A DNA stretch of 64,000 nt. It comes from a bacterium (GTDB lineage Bacteria; Calditrichota; Calditrichia; RBG-13-44-9). Each line of letters opens with the position of its first letter. Position 1 is the first letter of the stretch. The notes beneath the pieces are model-generated. The model was not told the origin of the DNA. It saw nothing but the letters and a program-made list of their open reading frames with translations, and did no database searches. The stretch lies in contig CP070707.1 of NCBI GenBank assembly GCA_020350205.1, positions 2,449,449 through 2,513,448 of the forward strand, given 5' to 3'. Of this stretch, positions 10,033-17,348 are shown piece by piece. Position numbers and translations under genes: made by a program.

Positions 10033-10491
10033 TTACCAGTTTAACTTGATTATTGCTTTCTTGATCTCTTTCAGAGGAATCTGAACTTCTTTGTTTTTTT
10101 CCTCTAACCAGATATTTTGAGCATCGACCCGTGTCAACGTACCTACTGCCTCGCTAACTTTGTCTTCGATGTTATAGGTAACTCTTAAGTTTCTTCCTAT
10201 ATTTTTTTTAAATTGCCACACCTCCGTTAAGGGACGGTCAATGCCGGGAGAAGAGATGTCCAGCCTGTATCTCCCCCGGATGGGATCTTCCAAATCAAGT
10301 ATACCTTCAAATTCCCTGGTGATGTCGGCGATTTGTTGTAGGGTAATCCCATCTTCGGTATCAATATATATTGAGAGAACCTGGCTGTTCGGTTTTCCCC
10401 GTAATTCCATATCTACTAAATATACAGCCGCATTTTCCAAGACAGGCATCAGCAATTTTTTTAATGCTTCTATTTCGCTGCTCATGTTCAT
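10033..10491 (-). CDS. rimP: Ribosome maturation factor RimP
   Basis: A 152-residue RimP, a 30S subunit assembly factor, first gene of the operon. Typical features are the VYLVDMELRGKPNSQVLSIYID strand pair, the GI(T)LQQIADITREF helix and the DISSPGIDRPL motif, followed by the small C-terminal SH3-like domain. There are two possible ATG starts, at 10491 and 10485; neither has a strong Shine-Dalgarno (GGGAT lies about 14 nt upstream of the first). The gene is followed at 27 bp by nusA, the classic rimP-nusA-infB order. Confidence 0.95.
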   Translation of the reverse strand: MNMSSEIEALKKLLMPVLENAAVYLVDMELRGKPNSQVLSIYIDTEDGITLQQIADITREFEGILDLEDPIRGRYRLDISSPGIDRPLTEVWQFKKNIGRNLRVTYNIEDKVSEAVGTLTRVDAQNIWLEEKNKEVQIPLKEIKKAIIKLNW

Positions 10492-10511
10492 CGAATTTAA
10501 TTTGTATCCCT

Positions 10512-10543
10512 AAAAATAAAAAAGTGGGTTTTGTCAACCCACT
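10512..10543 (-). terminator. Intrinsic terminator in the leader of rimP (candidate attenuator)
   Basis: On the minus strand an 8-bp perfect stem (10523-10530 with 10536-10543, 5-nt loop) is followed by TTTTTTATTTTT, a textbook intrinsic terminator. No minus-strand gene lies upstream of it, so it cannot serve an upstream operon. It lies 20 bp before the rimP ATG and just after a promoter-like sequence. Confidence 0.8.
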
Positions 10544-10555
10544 CTAACGGCGCAA

Positions 10556-10584
10556 AATATACAAAATGTAAAACGAATATGCAA
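10556..10584 (-). promoter_or_regulatory. Candidate promoter of the rimP-pnp operon
   Basis: Minus strand TTGCAT (10579-10584), 17-bp spacer, TATATT (10556-10561). The -10 box is good and the -35 is partial. The predicted start near 10549 would put the terminator hairpin only a few nucleotides into the transcript. The rest of the gap up to 10807 shows no other recognisable element. Confidence 0.5.
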
Positions 10585-10807
10585 GCGCTTTGAAGGATAA
10601 TTGCCCAATTGATAAGGGCCCACGGAAAACCAGGTAGGGAAAGCAGCATCTGGATAAGTAATGTTTGAAATGAAACGGATAGCTCTTGATGGCAAAAGGC
10701 TGAATTTTGTCTAAAAATGAATAAAAATTTAATTGGATTCGCTGAGGTTATATTTTAACATATCTAGTTCAGATAGAGTAAATTCTACATTTGAATGAAG
10801 GATACAT

Positions 10808-11878
10808 TTGCCACCATTTCATGAAATAGTCGGTTGTATACATATCCATTCGATCTATTCCGATGGTACCGGGACCATTCCTGAGATTGCCAAAGTGGCG
10901 GAAGAGGTAGGATTAAATTTTATTATGATGACTGATCATAATAACCTGCGTGCTTTAACCAACGGTGAGGAAAAATGGTACGGATCGGTACTGGCGATTA
11001 TTGGTTATGAGATCAACGATATTGATGATACGAACCATTACCTGGCGTTCGGATTGACTGAGGAAGTCAACCGTAATCTGCCCGCACCGCAGTATGTACA
11101 TCAGGTCGCCCTGAATGGGGGATTCGGTATTATTGCCCATCCTGATGAACGCAGAGATGTCATGTTGGAACATCCTCCGTATCCCTGGACTGCCTGGAAT
11201 AGCGATGATTACCAGGGTATCGAAATATGGAATCAAATGTCAGAGTGGATGGAGGGTTTGACTCCCTGGAATAAATTGTGGCGTTTTATCAATCCCCGCC
11301 GTTCAACGGTTGGTCCCAGTATACAAACTTTACAAAGATGGGATCAGGTGAATGAGAAGCGCAAGGTGGCAGGTATCGGCGGGGTGGATGCCCATGCCCA
11401 TAAACACCGTATGTTTGGTGGTCTGGTGGAAGTTACCATATTTCGTTATAAGATTCAATTTCAGACCGTTAGAACCCACCTGCTGTTGACGAAACCTCTT
11501 CTGCCTGGTTTGGATGTGGAAGAAGCAAAAAAACTGGTGTATGATGCAATCTTAAATTGTCGGGTGTTTGTGTCCAATTTTTTTAATGGTGATGCAAAGG
11601 GCTTCCTGTTCTGGGCAGAAAATGAATCTGGGAAAGCGCATATTGGTGGGGATATCAACTTTGCTCCCGAGACTACCCTGCACGTTCATCTGCCTGCCAT
11701 GGCCCAGGTGCATTTTATATGTAACGGAGAACTGATTCAGAAAAAAGAGGGCAAGATAGTTACTCATAAAGTTGATCGACCAGGACTTTACCGGGTTGAA
11801 GTTCTGCGGCAAAATAGAGCATGGATTTATGCTAATCATATCAGGATAATTGGTGAACCGGCAAAACTGGATCAATAA
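10808..11878 (+). CDS. PHP-domain metal-dependent hydrolase (CehA/McbA-like)
   Basis: A 356-residue protein with PHP signatures: HIHSIYSDG near residue 12 (HxH plus S/DG), MTDHNN near 39, IIAHPDER in the middle and GGVDAHAHK around residue 196. These supply the His/Asp ligands of the metal centre used by phosphoesterases and related hydrolases. The C-terminal ~100 residues form a beta-rich domain of unknown role. The start is a TTG, preferred because GAAGGA lies 5 nt upstream and no in-frame ATG precedes the first motif. The 3' end overlaps the UbiA-family gene. Substrate unknown. Confidence 0.85.
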   Translation: MPPFHEIVGCIHIHSIYSDGTGTIPEIAKVAEEVGLNFIMMTDHNNLRALTNGEEKWYGSVLAIIGYEINDIDDTNHYLAFGLTEEVNRNLPAPQYVHQVALNGGFGIIAHPDERRDVMLEHPPYPWTAWNSDDYQGIEIWNQMSEWMEGLTPWNKLWRFINPRRSTVGPSIQTLQRWDQVNEKRKVAGIGGVDAHAHKHRMFGGLVEVTIFRYKIQFQTVRTHLLLTKPLLPGLDVEEAKKLVYDAILNCRVFVSNFFNGDAKGFLFWAENESGKAHIGGDINFAPETTLHVHLPAMAQVHFICNGELIQKKEGKIVTHKVDRPGLYRVEVLRQNRAWIYANHIRIIGEPAKLDQ

Positions 11879-12818
11879 ATTTGACTATTTTTTTGTTACC
11901 CGACCCATGTTATTCTTTCCGGGTTGGAATACTCTTCTGGCAGGATATCTGTCGGCAAACGGCGAGATATCCTGGATTACCCAATTCAGCCAGGGCCATC
12001 TGGTCATTTATTTTTGGAATTCCGATATTTTTCTTACCATGCTGGCATTTGCCATGGCCATGGGGGCCAGTTTTATATTGAACCAGCTGCAGGATACCGA
12101 GTCAGATCGGAAAAATAAAAAACTATTTCTGATTGATGAACAACGCATTCGCCCCGGTGTTGCTCTGATAGAAGGCATTATACTGGCCATGGGATCCATT
12201 CTTCTCGGTATATTTCTTGGCGAGTCATTCCTTCTGTTGCTCATTTTATTTCTATTTATTACGGGCTACCTTTACAATTACCCCCCCTTTCAATTTAAAA
12301 ACAAACCGGTTGGCGGGTTGATATTGAATGCAATGATGGGATGGATTGCGTTCGCCCTGGGATGGGTACTGGTGTTACCCGTCTCAGATAATTTTTGGAT
12401 AATCTGTCTTCCGTATCTTTTCCTGAATACCGCTTTATATCTATTAACCACAATTCCGGATGCACCGGGAGACCAGTCCAGTGGAAAAGTAACTTTCTGC
12501 GTTCGTTTTGGATTGAAATCAACCGTTTGGAGTGCTTTGATTCTTTATTTTATATCGTTTTTGCTTTCGGTCATTAATAAAGACCAGATAGTATTGGCGG
12601 TTAACATATTGATTTTATTCTTCATGTTCAGACTCATGTTAATATATCATGCATCCCGTGCCATTCAATCAATAAAAATGGCAATATTGTTATTTTCGGT
12701 CATCATCTGTATAAAATTTCCACTTTACCTTCTGCCCATGGTCTTCATCTTTTTTCTAACCCGGTATTATTATCAAAATCGGTTTCAGTTTGATTATCCA
12801 AATTTTCGGGGTGAATAG
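11850..12818 (+). CDS. UbiA family prenyltransferase
   Basis: A 322-residue integral membrane prenyltransferase with about eight or nine hydrophobic segments. The two Asp-rich diphosphate-binding motifs are visible: NQLQDTESD (NxxxDxxxD) near residue 80 and a DAPGD motif (DxxxD) near residue 202. The N-terminal NKFDYFFVTRP pattern matches the family start, so a non-ATG start (TTG 11850 or GTG 11853, after AGGATAA) is needed. It overlaps the PHP gene by 29 bp and is followed after 2 bp by a geranylgeranyl reductase. Possible products are a prenylated quinone precursor or a digeranylgeranylglyceryl-phosphate-like lipid; the sequence alone does not decide. Confidence 0.88.
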   Translation: MVNRQNWINKFDYFFVTRPMLFFPGWNTLLAGYLSANGEISWITQFSQGHLVIYFWNSDIFLTMLAFAMAMGASFILNQLQDTESDRKNKKLFLIDEQRIRPGVALIEGIILAMGSILLGIFLGESFLLLLILFLFITGYLYNYPPFQFKNKPVGGLILNAMMGWIAFALGWVLVLPVSDNFWIICLPYLFLNTALYLLTTIPDAPGDQSSGKVTFCVRFGLKSTVWSALILYFISFLLSVINKDQIVLAVNILILFFMFRLMLIYHASRAIQSIKMAILLFSVIICIKFPLYLLPMVFIFFLTRYYYQNRFQFDYPNFRGE

Positions 12819-12820
12819 TC

Positions 12821-14020
12821 GTGTATATAAATAATCAGATTCGTGAAGAGTATGACGTGATTGTGGTCGGTGCAGGACCCGCCGGCTCCATGGCTGCCTG
12901 GCAAGCGGCGCGCAGTAAAGTCAAAGTTTTACTACTGGAGAAGGACCGTGAAGTAGGAACACCGGTACGCTGTGCTGAAGGGGTTTCCAAAAAAGATCTT
13001 GAAAAAATTGTAGAACAGGTTGCGCTGCCAGGCTGGGTGGCATCGGAAATATCAAAATTTCGTATTTATTCTCCCGATGGGCCACCGGTGTACGTAAAAA
13101 TTCATGAGATTGGATATGTTCTGAATCGACGTCTCTTCGATTATGATCTGGCGCTCAGGGCTACCACCGAAGGTGCGCAGCTGCTCACCCGGGCCGAAGT
13201 AGTAGGGGTACTCAGAAACGGCAATCAGATTTCCGGCGTAAAAGTAAAACTTTCAGGCGAGATAAAAGAAATAAAAGCTCGAATCGTAATCGCTGCCGAC
13301 GGGGTCGAGTCTCGTGTGGCACGTTGGGCAGGAATTGATTCCACCATAAAGCTGAAAGATATGGAGACGTGTGTACAATATACCTTATGCGATATTCCCG
13401 TTGACGCAGACACCTGTGATTTTTATTTCTCGCGAGATTTTGCCCCGGGGGGCTATGCCTGGGTTTTTCCCAAAGGTGAAAATACGGCTAATGTGGGTGT
13501 CGGAATTGCAGGTAATTTTGCGCGCTATAAAAGTCCTGAAGCGTATTTTGAGATTTTTTTAAAGAAATACTTTCCGAAAGGGTCCGTCATTTCAAGAACA
13601 GTTGGCGGAGTGCCGGTTGGTAAAACGCTGAAAGATCTGGTAATGGGTGGATTTATGGTCGCCGGTGATGCAGCCCATCAGACCAATCCGATATCAGGCG
13701 GAGGGATAACTTCAGGATTGATTGCCGGGAAGTTGGCCGGTGAAATTGCCGGCAACGCTGTGAAGAGAGGGAAATACAGCAAGAAAGATTTATTGCCTTA
13801 TGCCAAGCAGTGGGATAAACAGATTGGAAAAAGTCATGAAAGATTTTATCGTTTAAAGGAGGCTCTGGTGAAATTTGACGATGGACATTTTAATGCCATC
13901 GCAACGGACTATTTACGTCTGGATTCTAAGAATCAAAATCTTTTGAATTTATTTAAATTAGCTTTCAAAAACAATCCCTCCTTCTTGCTGGATATTATTA
14001 AACTTTTTTCCCCGTTTTAG
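12821..14020 (+). CDS. Geranylgeranyl reductase family FAD-dependent oxidoreductase
   Basis: A 399-residue flavoprotein. The N-terminal dinucleotide motif GAGPAG lies near residue 18. The family-specific region with CAEGVSKKDL follows, then the substrate signature PGGYAWVFPKG in mid-protein and the FAD motif GDAAHQTNPISGGG near residue 290. Such enzymes saturate the isoprenoid double bonds of chlorophyll side chains, archaeal lipids or menaquinone. The start is GTG, 2 bp after the UbiA-family stop, with GGGGTGA upstream. Pairing with UbiA implies attachment of a prenyl chain and then its reduction. Confidence 0.9.
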   Translation: MYINNQIREEYDVIVVGAGPAGSMAAWQAARSKVKVLLLEKDREVGTPVRCAEGVSKKDLEKIVEQVALPGWVASEISKFRIYSPDGPPVYVKIHEIGYVLNRRLFDYDLALRATTEGAQLLTRAEVVGVLRNGNQISGVKVKLSGEIKEIKARIVIAADGVESRVARWAGIDSTIKLKDMETCVQYTLCDIPVDADTCDFYFSRDFAPGGYAWVFPKGENTANVGVGIAGNFARYKSPEAYFEIFLKKYFPKGSVISRTVGGVPVGKTLKDLVMGGFMVAGDAAHQTNPISGGGITSGLIAGKLAGEIAGNAVKRGKYSKKDLLPYAKQWDKQIGKSHERFYRLKEALVKFDDGHFNAIATDYLRLDSKNQNLLNLFKLAFKNNPSFLLDIIKLFSPF

Positions 14021-14028
14021 AAACGGGG
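14010..14028 (+). other. Small hairpin with the stop codon of the geranylgeranyl reductase in its loop
   Basis: CCCCGTTT (14010-14017) and AAACGGGG (14021-14028) form a perfect 8-bp stem. The 3-nt loop is the TAG stop codon itself. A T6 run precedes the stem, but no U-tract follows it, so it is not a standard terminator on the plus strand. Confidence 0.6.
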
Positions 14029-14075
14029 CGGTTTACAGTATCTTATTTGCTGATATCATATCGGGAAAACTAACG

Positions 14076-15020
14076 ATGAGTCTCTTTGATAAATTTAAAC
14101 GTGGATTAAGCAAAACCCGGGAGCAGGTATTTCATCAAATCCAGGATGTCATCTTTTTTGCCCGTAAAATAGATGATGATCTGCTGGAAGAGATCGAAGA
14201 TCTGCTTATTTCCGGGGATGTCGGAGTCTCAACCACCCAGGAAATTATGGAGCGGGTTAAACGTCAGGTAAAACGTAAGAACTATGACAGTACCGAACAA
14301 CTCTTTGATTTGCTGAAGACTGAGATTGCCGGGATGTTTATCACGAGATTGCAACCTACGGACCTTCATCCACCAAAACCCAGGGTAATTTTTGTCATCG
14401 GAGTAAATGGAACCGGAAAGACCACCAGCATTGCAAAACTGGCTCTGCGCTATCACCAGCAGGGGAAACAGGTTTTGCTGGTGGCAGCAGATACATTTCG
14501 CGCTGCGGCTATTGAACAATTGCAAATCTGGGCTGAACGGGTCGGTGCTGAGATGATTAAACATCATGAAGGTGCAGATCCCAGTGCGGTTGTATATGAT
14601 GCATTGGAGGCAGCAAAAAGCAGGCAAAAAGATATTGTCATCATCGATACCGCTGGTCGTCTTCATACCAAGATTAATCTGATGGAAGAACTGAAGAAGA
14701 TGCAGCGGGTGATTCAAAAAGTCATTCCGGAGGCCCCTCACCAAACCCTGCTGGTATTGGATGCCACTACCGGCCAGAATTCAATTTCACAGTCGAAGCA
14801 ATTTATTGATGCGGTGGGGGTAGATGGTATTATTCTCACAAAATTGGATGGAACGGCAAAAGGGGGCGCAGTTATTGCCATATCCTACGAATTAGGTTTG
14901 CCGGTTGATTATGTCGGATTAGGTGAAAAAATAGATGACCTCGAACCCTTCGATCCAAACTTATTTGCCGAAGGGCTATTTCAAGCCAGTATCAACACCG
15001 ACAGGAAATCTGAACAATGA
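14076..15020 (+). CDS. ftsY: Signal recognition particle receptor FtsY
   Basis: A 314-residue SRP-receptor GTPase that docks ribosome-SRP complexes at the membrane. The N-terminal helical N domain (about 1-85) is followed by the G domain with the P-loop GVNGTGKTT, the DTFRAAAIEQL insertion-box motif, the DTAGRLH motif and TKLDGTAKGG. The long acidic A domain of E. coli FtsY is absent, giving the short form common in many phyla. The ATG at 14076 is well placed. It stands alone between the reductase and a MerR-type gene. Confidence 0.97.
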   Translation: MSLFDKFKRGLSKTREQVFHQIQDVIFFARKIDDDLLEEIEDLLISGDVGVSTTQEIMERVKRQVKRKNYDSTEQLFDLLKTEIAGMFITRLQPTDLHPPKPRVIFVIGVNGTGKTTSIAKLALRYHQQGKQVLLVAADTFRAAAIEQLQIWAERVGAEMIKHHEGADPSAVVYDALEAAKSRQKDIVIIDTAGRLHTKINLMEELKKMQRVIQKVIPEAPHQTLLVLDATTGQNSISQSKQFIDAVGVDGIILTKLDGTAKGGAVIAISYELGLPVDYVGLGEKIDDLEPFDPNLFAEGLFQASINTDRKSEQ

Positions 15021-15131
15021 GGATTTAAAATAGAATCGTCATAAACCATCTGGAGTTTTGGAATAAATTTCCTTATATTGAGTGAAATATTTGTAATTCC
15101 TAAACAAAATATATCAATTTCAGGATAACTC

Positions 15132-15476
15132 ATGCGAATTCAAAAACCGAAAAGAAAGTTGGTATATCCTTTACGGGAAGTATGCCGTATGACTGGTTTA
15201 TCGGATGCGGTAATTAAACGATGGGAGGTGGAATATCCGCAAATTAAACCCATTCGAAATCGGGCAGCAAACCGAAGCTACTCTGAAAAGGATGTAAAAC
15301 TCATCTTTTATATTCGGGATTTAACCTACGTCCATAAACTTGATGAAAAAGAGATCAAAGAAAAAATCAGAACCTATAATCCCAGCAAAGATTCCGAGAG
15401 CCTAACGCATCTGCAGGGATTACTGGCAGAAATAAAGATGGAAGTTGAAGAAATAAGGAATTTGCTGAATACCTGA
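15132..15476 (+). CDS. MerR family transcriptional regulator
   Basis: A 114-residue protein. The N-terminal 75 residues form a winged helix-turn-helix of the MerR type: YPLREVCRMTGLSDAVIKRWEVE is the helix-turn-helix, and an RAANRSYSEKDVKLIFYIRDL segment forms the wing and second helix. A short coiled-coil tail (residues 88-114, leucine and glutamate rich) suggests dimerisation. There is no C-terminal sensor domain and no Cys pair for metals, so the inducer is unknown. The ATG follows CAGGATAAC. It lies alone between ftsY and tRNA-Pro, and no target could be assigned. Confidence 0.85.
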   Translation: MRIQKPKRKLVYPLREVCRMTGLSDAVIKRWEVEYPQIKPIRNRAANRSYSEKDVKLIFYIRDLTYVHKLDEKEIKEKIRTYNPSKDSESLTHLQGLLAEIKMEVEEIRNLLNT

Positions 15477-15620
15477 TAGGCGGTTCAGATTCACACAATT
15501 GCAGGCGATGTCGCTAAATTTGATTTTACTCATGCACGTTTGGATTCAATTCAAAGATTAAGATTTTATCTGTTAATCATTCGGAAAGCGAAATTACACC
15601 ATTGTCGAAATAAAAGGTAT

Positions 15621-15649
15621 TTGACAACTTTATTCAAATGTATTAAATT
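15621..15649 (+). promoter_or_regulatory. Promoter of tRNA-Pro
   Basis: A perfect -35 box TTGACA (15621-15626), a 17-bp spacer and TAAATT (15644-15649). The start is predicted around 15656, immediately before the mature 5' end of the tRNA at 15658. The cold-shock gene at 40534 has the same pair of boxes at the same spacing. Confidence 0.75.
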
Positions 15650-15657
15650 TTTGCGTT

Positions 15658-15732
15658 CGGAGCGTGGCGCAGCCTGGATAGCGCACTACCTTGGGGTGGT
15701 AGGGGTCGCTGGTTCAAATCCAGTCGCTCCGA
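15658..15732 (+). tRNA. tRNA-Pro (anticodon GGG)
   Basis: Folds as a full cloverleaf: 7-bp acceptor stem CGGAGCG/CGCTCCG, D stem GCGC/GCGC, anticodon stem CTACC/GGTAG around the loop TTGGGGT, a 5-nt variable region and a T arm with loop TTCAAAT. The anticodon in the 7-nt loop is GGG, which reads CCC and CCU proline codons. The discriminator base is A, and the 3' CCA is not encoded. It is a single-gene unit with its own promoter and terminator. Confidence 0.95.
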
Positions 15733-15740
15733 CATCTGCG

Positions 15741-15775
15741 AAGGGGAATCATGCAGTTGATTCCCCTTTTTATTT
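15741..15775 (+). terminator. Intrinsic terminator of tRNA-Pro
   Basis: An 11-bp perfect stem (15741-15751 with 15758-15768) around a 6-nt loop, followed by TTTTATTT. It lies 9 bp after the tRNA. The rest of the gap to 15991 contains no recognisable gene. Confidence 0.9.
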
Positions 15776-15991
15776 AAAAGATGTCAATAATTATCAGCCG
15801 GATGATACGGAAGATTTAGATAAACCCGATTAAAAGGTTCAAAGGATTTGTATAATGGTCTCTTATCAAATTTGTGAGAATCTGCTGCAACCGTATCATC
15901 CCTGCCGCAATTCAGACAGCCGCATTATAGTTGTTTTTGACAGCTGTCTCACCGCAGAGGCAGTAAGGCCTTCTAAAGGGGGAAATGCGTA

Positions 15992-16717
15992 TTGGTGTCA
16001 AAAATAACCTCCAATCAGGAAATTGGGGTCATTATACCGGCATATAATCCGGATCCAGTTCTGTTAGGGGAATTACTCACAAGACTTCAGCAAATTTCAG
16101 TATCCACTCCGATGAAATTATTGATTGTAGATGATGGATCTGAAACGCCACTGGAAGTTCCATGTACCGAAGTTATGAGTATTCAACTGATCTCCCATTC
16201 CCAAAATTTGGGAAAAGGAGAAGCACTGAAAACCGGATTCCGATATTTCTTTTCAGAGCATGCCATTGACCTGGTGTTGACGCTTGATGCTGATTTACAG
16301 CATCCGCCCGAAAAAATTCCGGAATTCCTGCAGCAATATCGAGACAGGAAAGGGGATATGATTATCGGTTACCGTAAGAGAAAACCCGCTGTGATGCCGT
16401 TGTCGCGTATTTTTTCGAACACATTCACCTCCTTGATTATTTCAGCTATTACCGGTCAACTGGTAAGGGATAGCCAGTGCGGATTCCGCCTGCTGGAAAG
16501 AAGCATTCTAGAAGATGTTATTTTGAAGGAAAAGCGTTTCCATCTGGAAAGTGAAATGTTGATTAAACTGGGCCTTAAAGGCGTGCGATTCAGTTTTGTC
16601 GAAATACCAACCTTATATAATAGTGAGAAAAGTTCTATTAATCATCTTCCCGATACTTTAAATTTTATCCAGTTAATTTTACGAATTCTCAAAGAGCGGA
16701 TCACCGGTTATGTATGA
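15992..16717 (+). CDS. Glycosyltransferase family 2, dolichol/polyprenyl-phosphate sugar synthase-like
   Basis: A 241-residue GT-A fold enzyme. The N-terminal IPAYNPD motif, the metal-binding region LTLDADLQHPPEKIPEF (DAD, residues ~95) and RDSQCGFRLLER in the middle resemble polyprenyl-phosphate mannose/glucose synthases. No C-terminal transmembrane helices are present, so it is a soluble or peripheral version. The start is TTG 15992 or GTG 15995, after GGGGG; an ATG at 15985 is out of frame. It overlaps pcm by 8 bp and precedes the polyprenyl-phosphate transporter-like DUF368 gene. Donor sugar unknown. Confidence 0.85.
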   Translation: MVSKITSNQEIGVIIPAYNPDPVLLGELLTRLQQISVSTPMKLLIVDDGSETPLEVPCTEVMSIQLISHSQNLGKGEALKTGFRYFFSEHAIDLVLTLDADLQHPPEKIPEFLQQYRDRKGDMIIGYRKRKPAVMPLSRIFSNTFTSLIISAITGQLVRDSQCGFRLLERSILEDVILKEKRFHLESEMLIKLGLKGVRFSFVEIPTLYNSEKSSINHLPDTLNFIQLILRILKERITGYV

Positions 16718-17348
16718 TCGACCCCGAAAGCAGATGGTTGAAAAATTTGTTATTCAGGCAGGAATTCAGGACCCGCAGGTTATCGCTGCCATGCAGCGGG
16801 TTCCCCGGCACCTGTTTGTGTCCCCGGCCATGAACCATCAGGCTTATAATGGTGGGAGCCTTCCTATTGGGTACGGACAAACCATATCACATCCAACAAC
16901 GGTTGCCTACATGAGCCAACTGATGCAAATCACCGGCGGAGAGAAAATTTTAGAAATTGGTACCGGGAGCGGTTATCAGGCTGCAGTGCTGGCTGAGATA
17001 GGGGCCAAGGTCTATACGATTGAAAGAATCGCCGGTTTGGCTGATCAGACCCGTTCTCTGTTGGAAAAACTGGGTTATTACTCCATTGCTGTGAAAATTG
17101 GAGATGGGAGTATCGGTTGGAATGAATTTGCTCCTTACCAAAGGATAATTGTGACAGCCGGGGCACCCGCTATTCCGGAAAATTTACTGAATCAGCTGGC
17201 AGAGGGCGGACGCATGCTTATTCCGGTTGGAGAGGGGGATCAGCATTACTTACAGATTATTGATAAGGTTGATGGAGATATTGTTGTGAAACAGGAAAAT
17301 TCAAGAAATTTTGTTCCCCTGGTAGGAGAGAAAGGCTGGGCTGAATGA
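16710..17348 (+). CDS. pcm: Protein-L-isoaspartate O-methyltransferase
   Basis: A 212-residue repair enzyme that uses S-adenosylmethionine to methylate isoaspartyl residues. Conserved parts are the GGSLPIGYGQTISHPTTVAYM substrate-binding stretch, the SAM motif EIGTGSGYQAAVLAE and the VYTIERI motif. The length is normal for the bacterial enzyme. The ATG overlaps the glycosyltransferase stop (ATGTATGA), and its own stop overlaps the next start (ATGA), so the three genes are probably co-translated. No signal peptide is seen, which fits a cytoplasmic enzyme. Confidence 0.96.
   Translation: MYDRPRKQMVEKFVIQAGIQDPQVIAAMQRVPRHLFVSPAMNHQAYNGGSLPIGYGQTISHPTTVAYMSQLMQITGGEKILEIGTGSGYQAAVLAEIGAKVYTIERIAGLADQTRSLLEKLGYYSIAVKIGDGSIGWNEFAPYQRIIVTAGAPAIPENLLNQLAEGGRMLIPVGEGDQHYLQIIDKVDGDIVVKQENSRNFVPLVGEKGWAE

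Noticed and set aside
10532..10537. TTGACA on the minus strand inside the rimP leader hairpin
   Set aside because: No acceptable -10 box is found 16-18 bp further on; it is part of the terminator stem and loop.
15540..15833. Open frame of about 97 codons across the tRNA-Pro gene
   Set aside because: It covers the tRNA, its promoter and its terminator, with no ribosome site or family resemblance; it is a chance frame.
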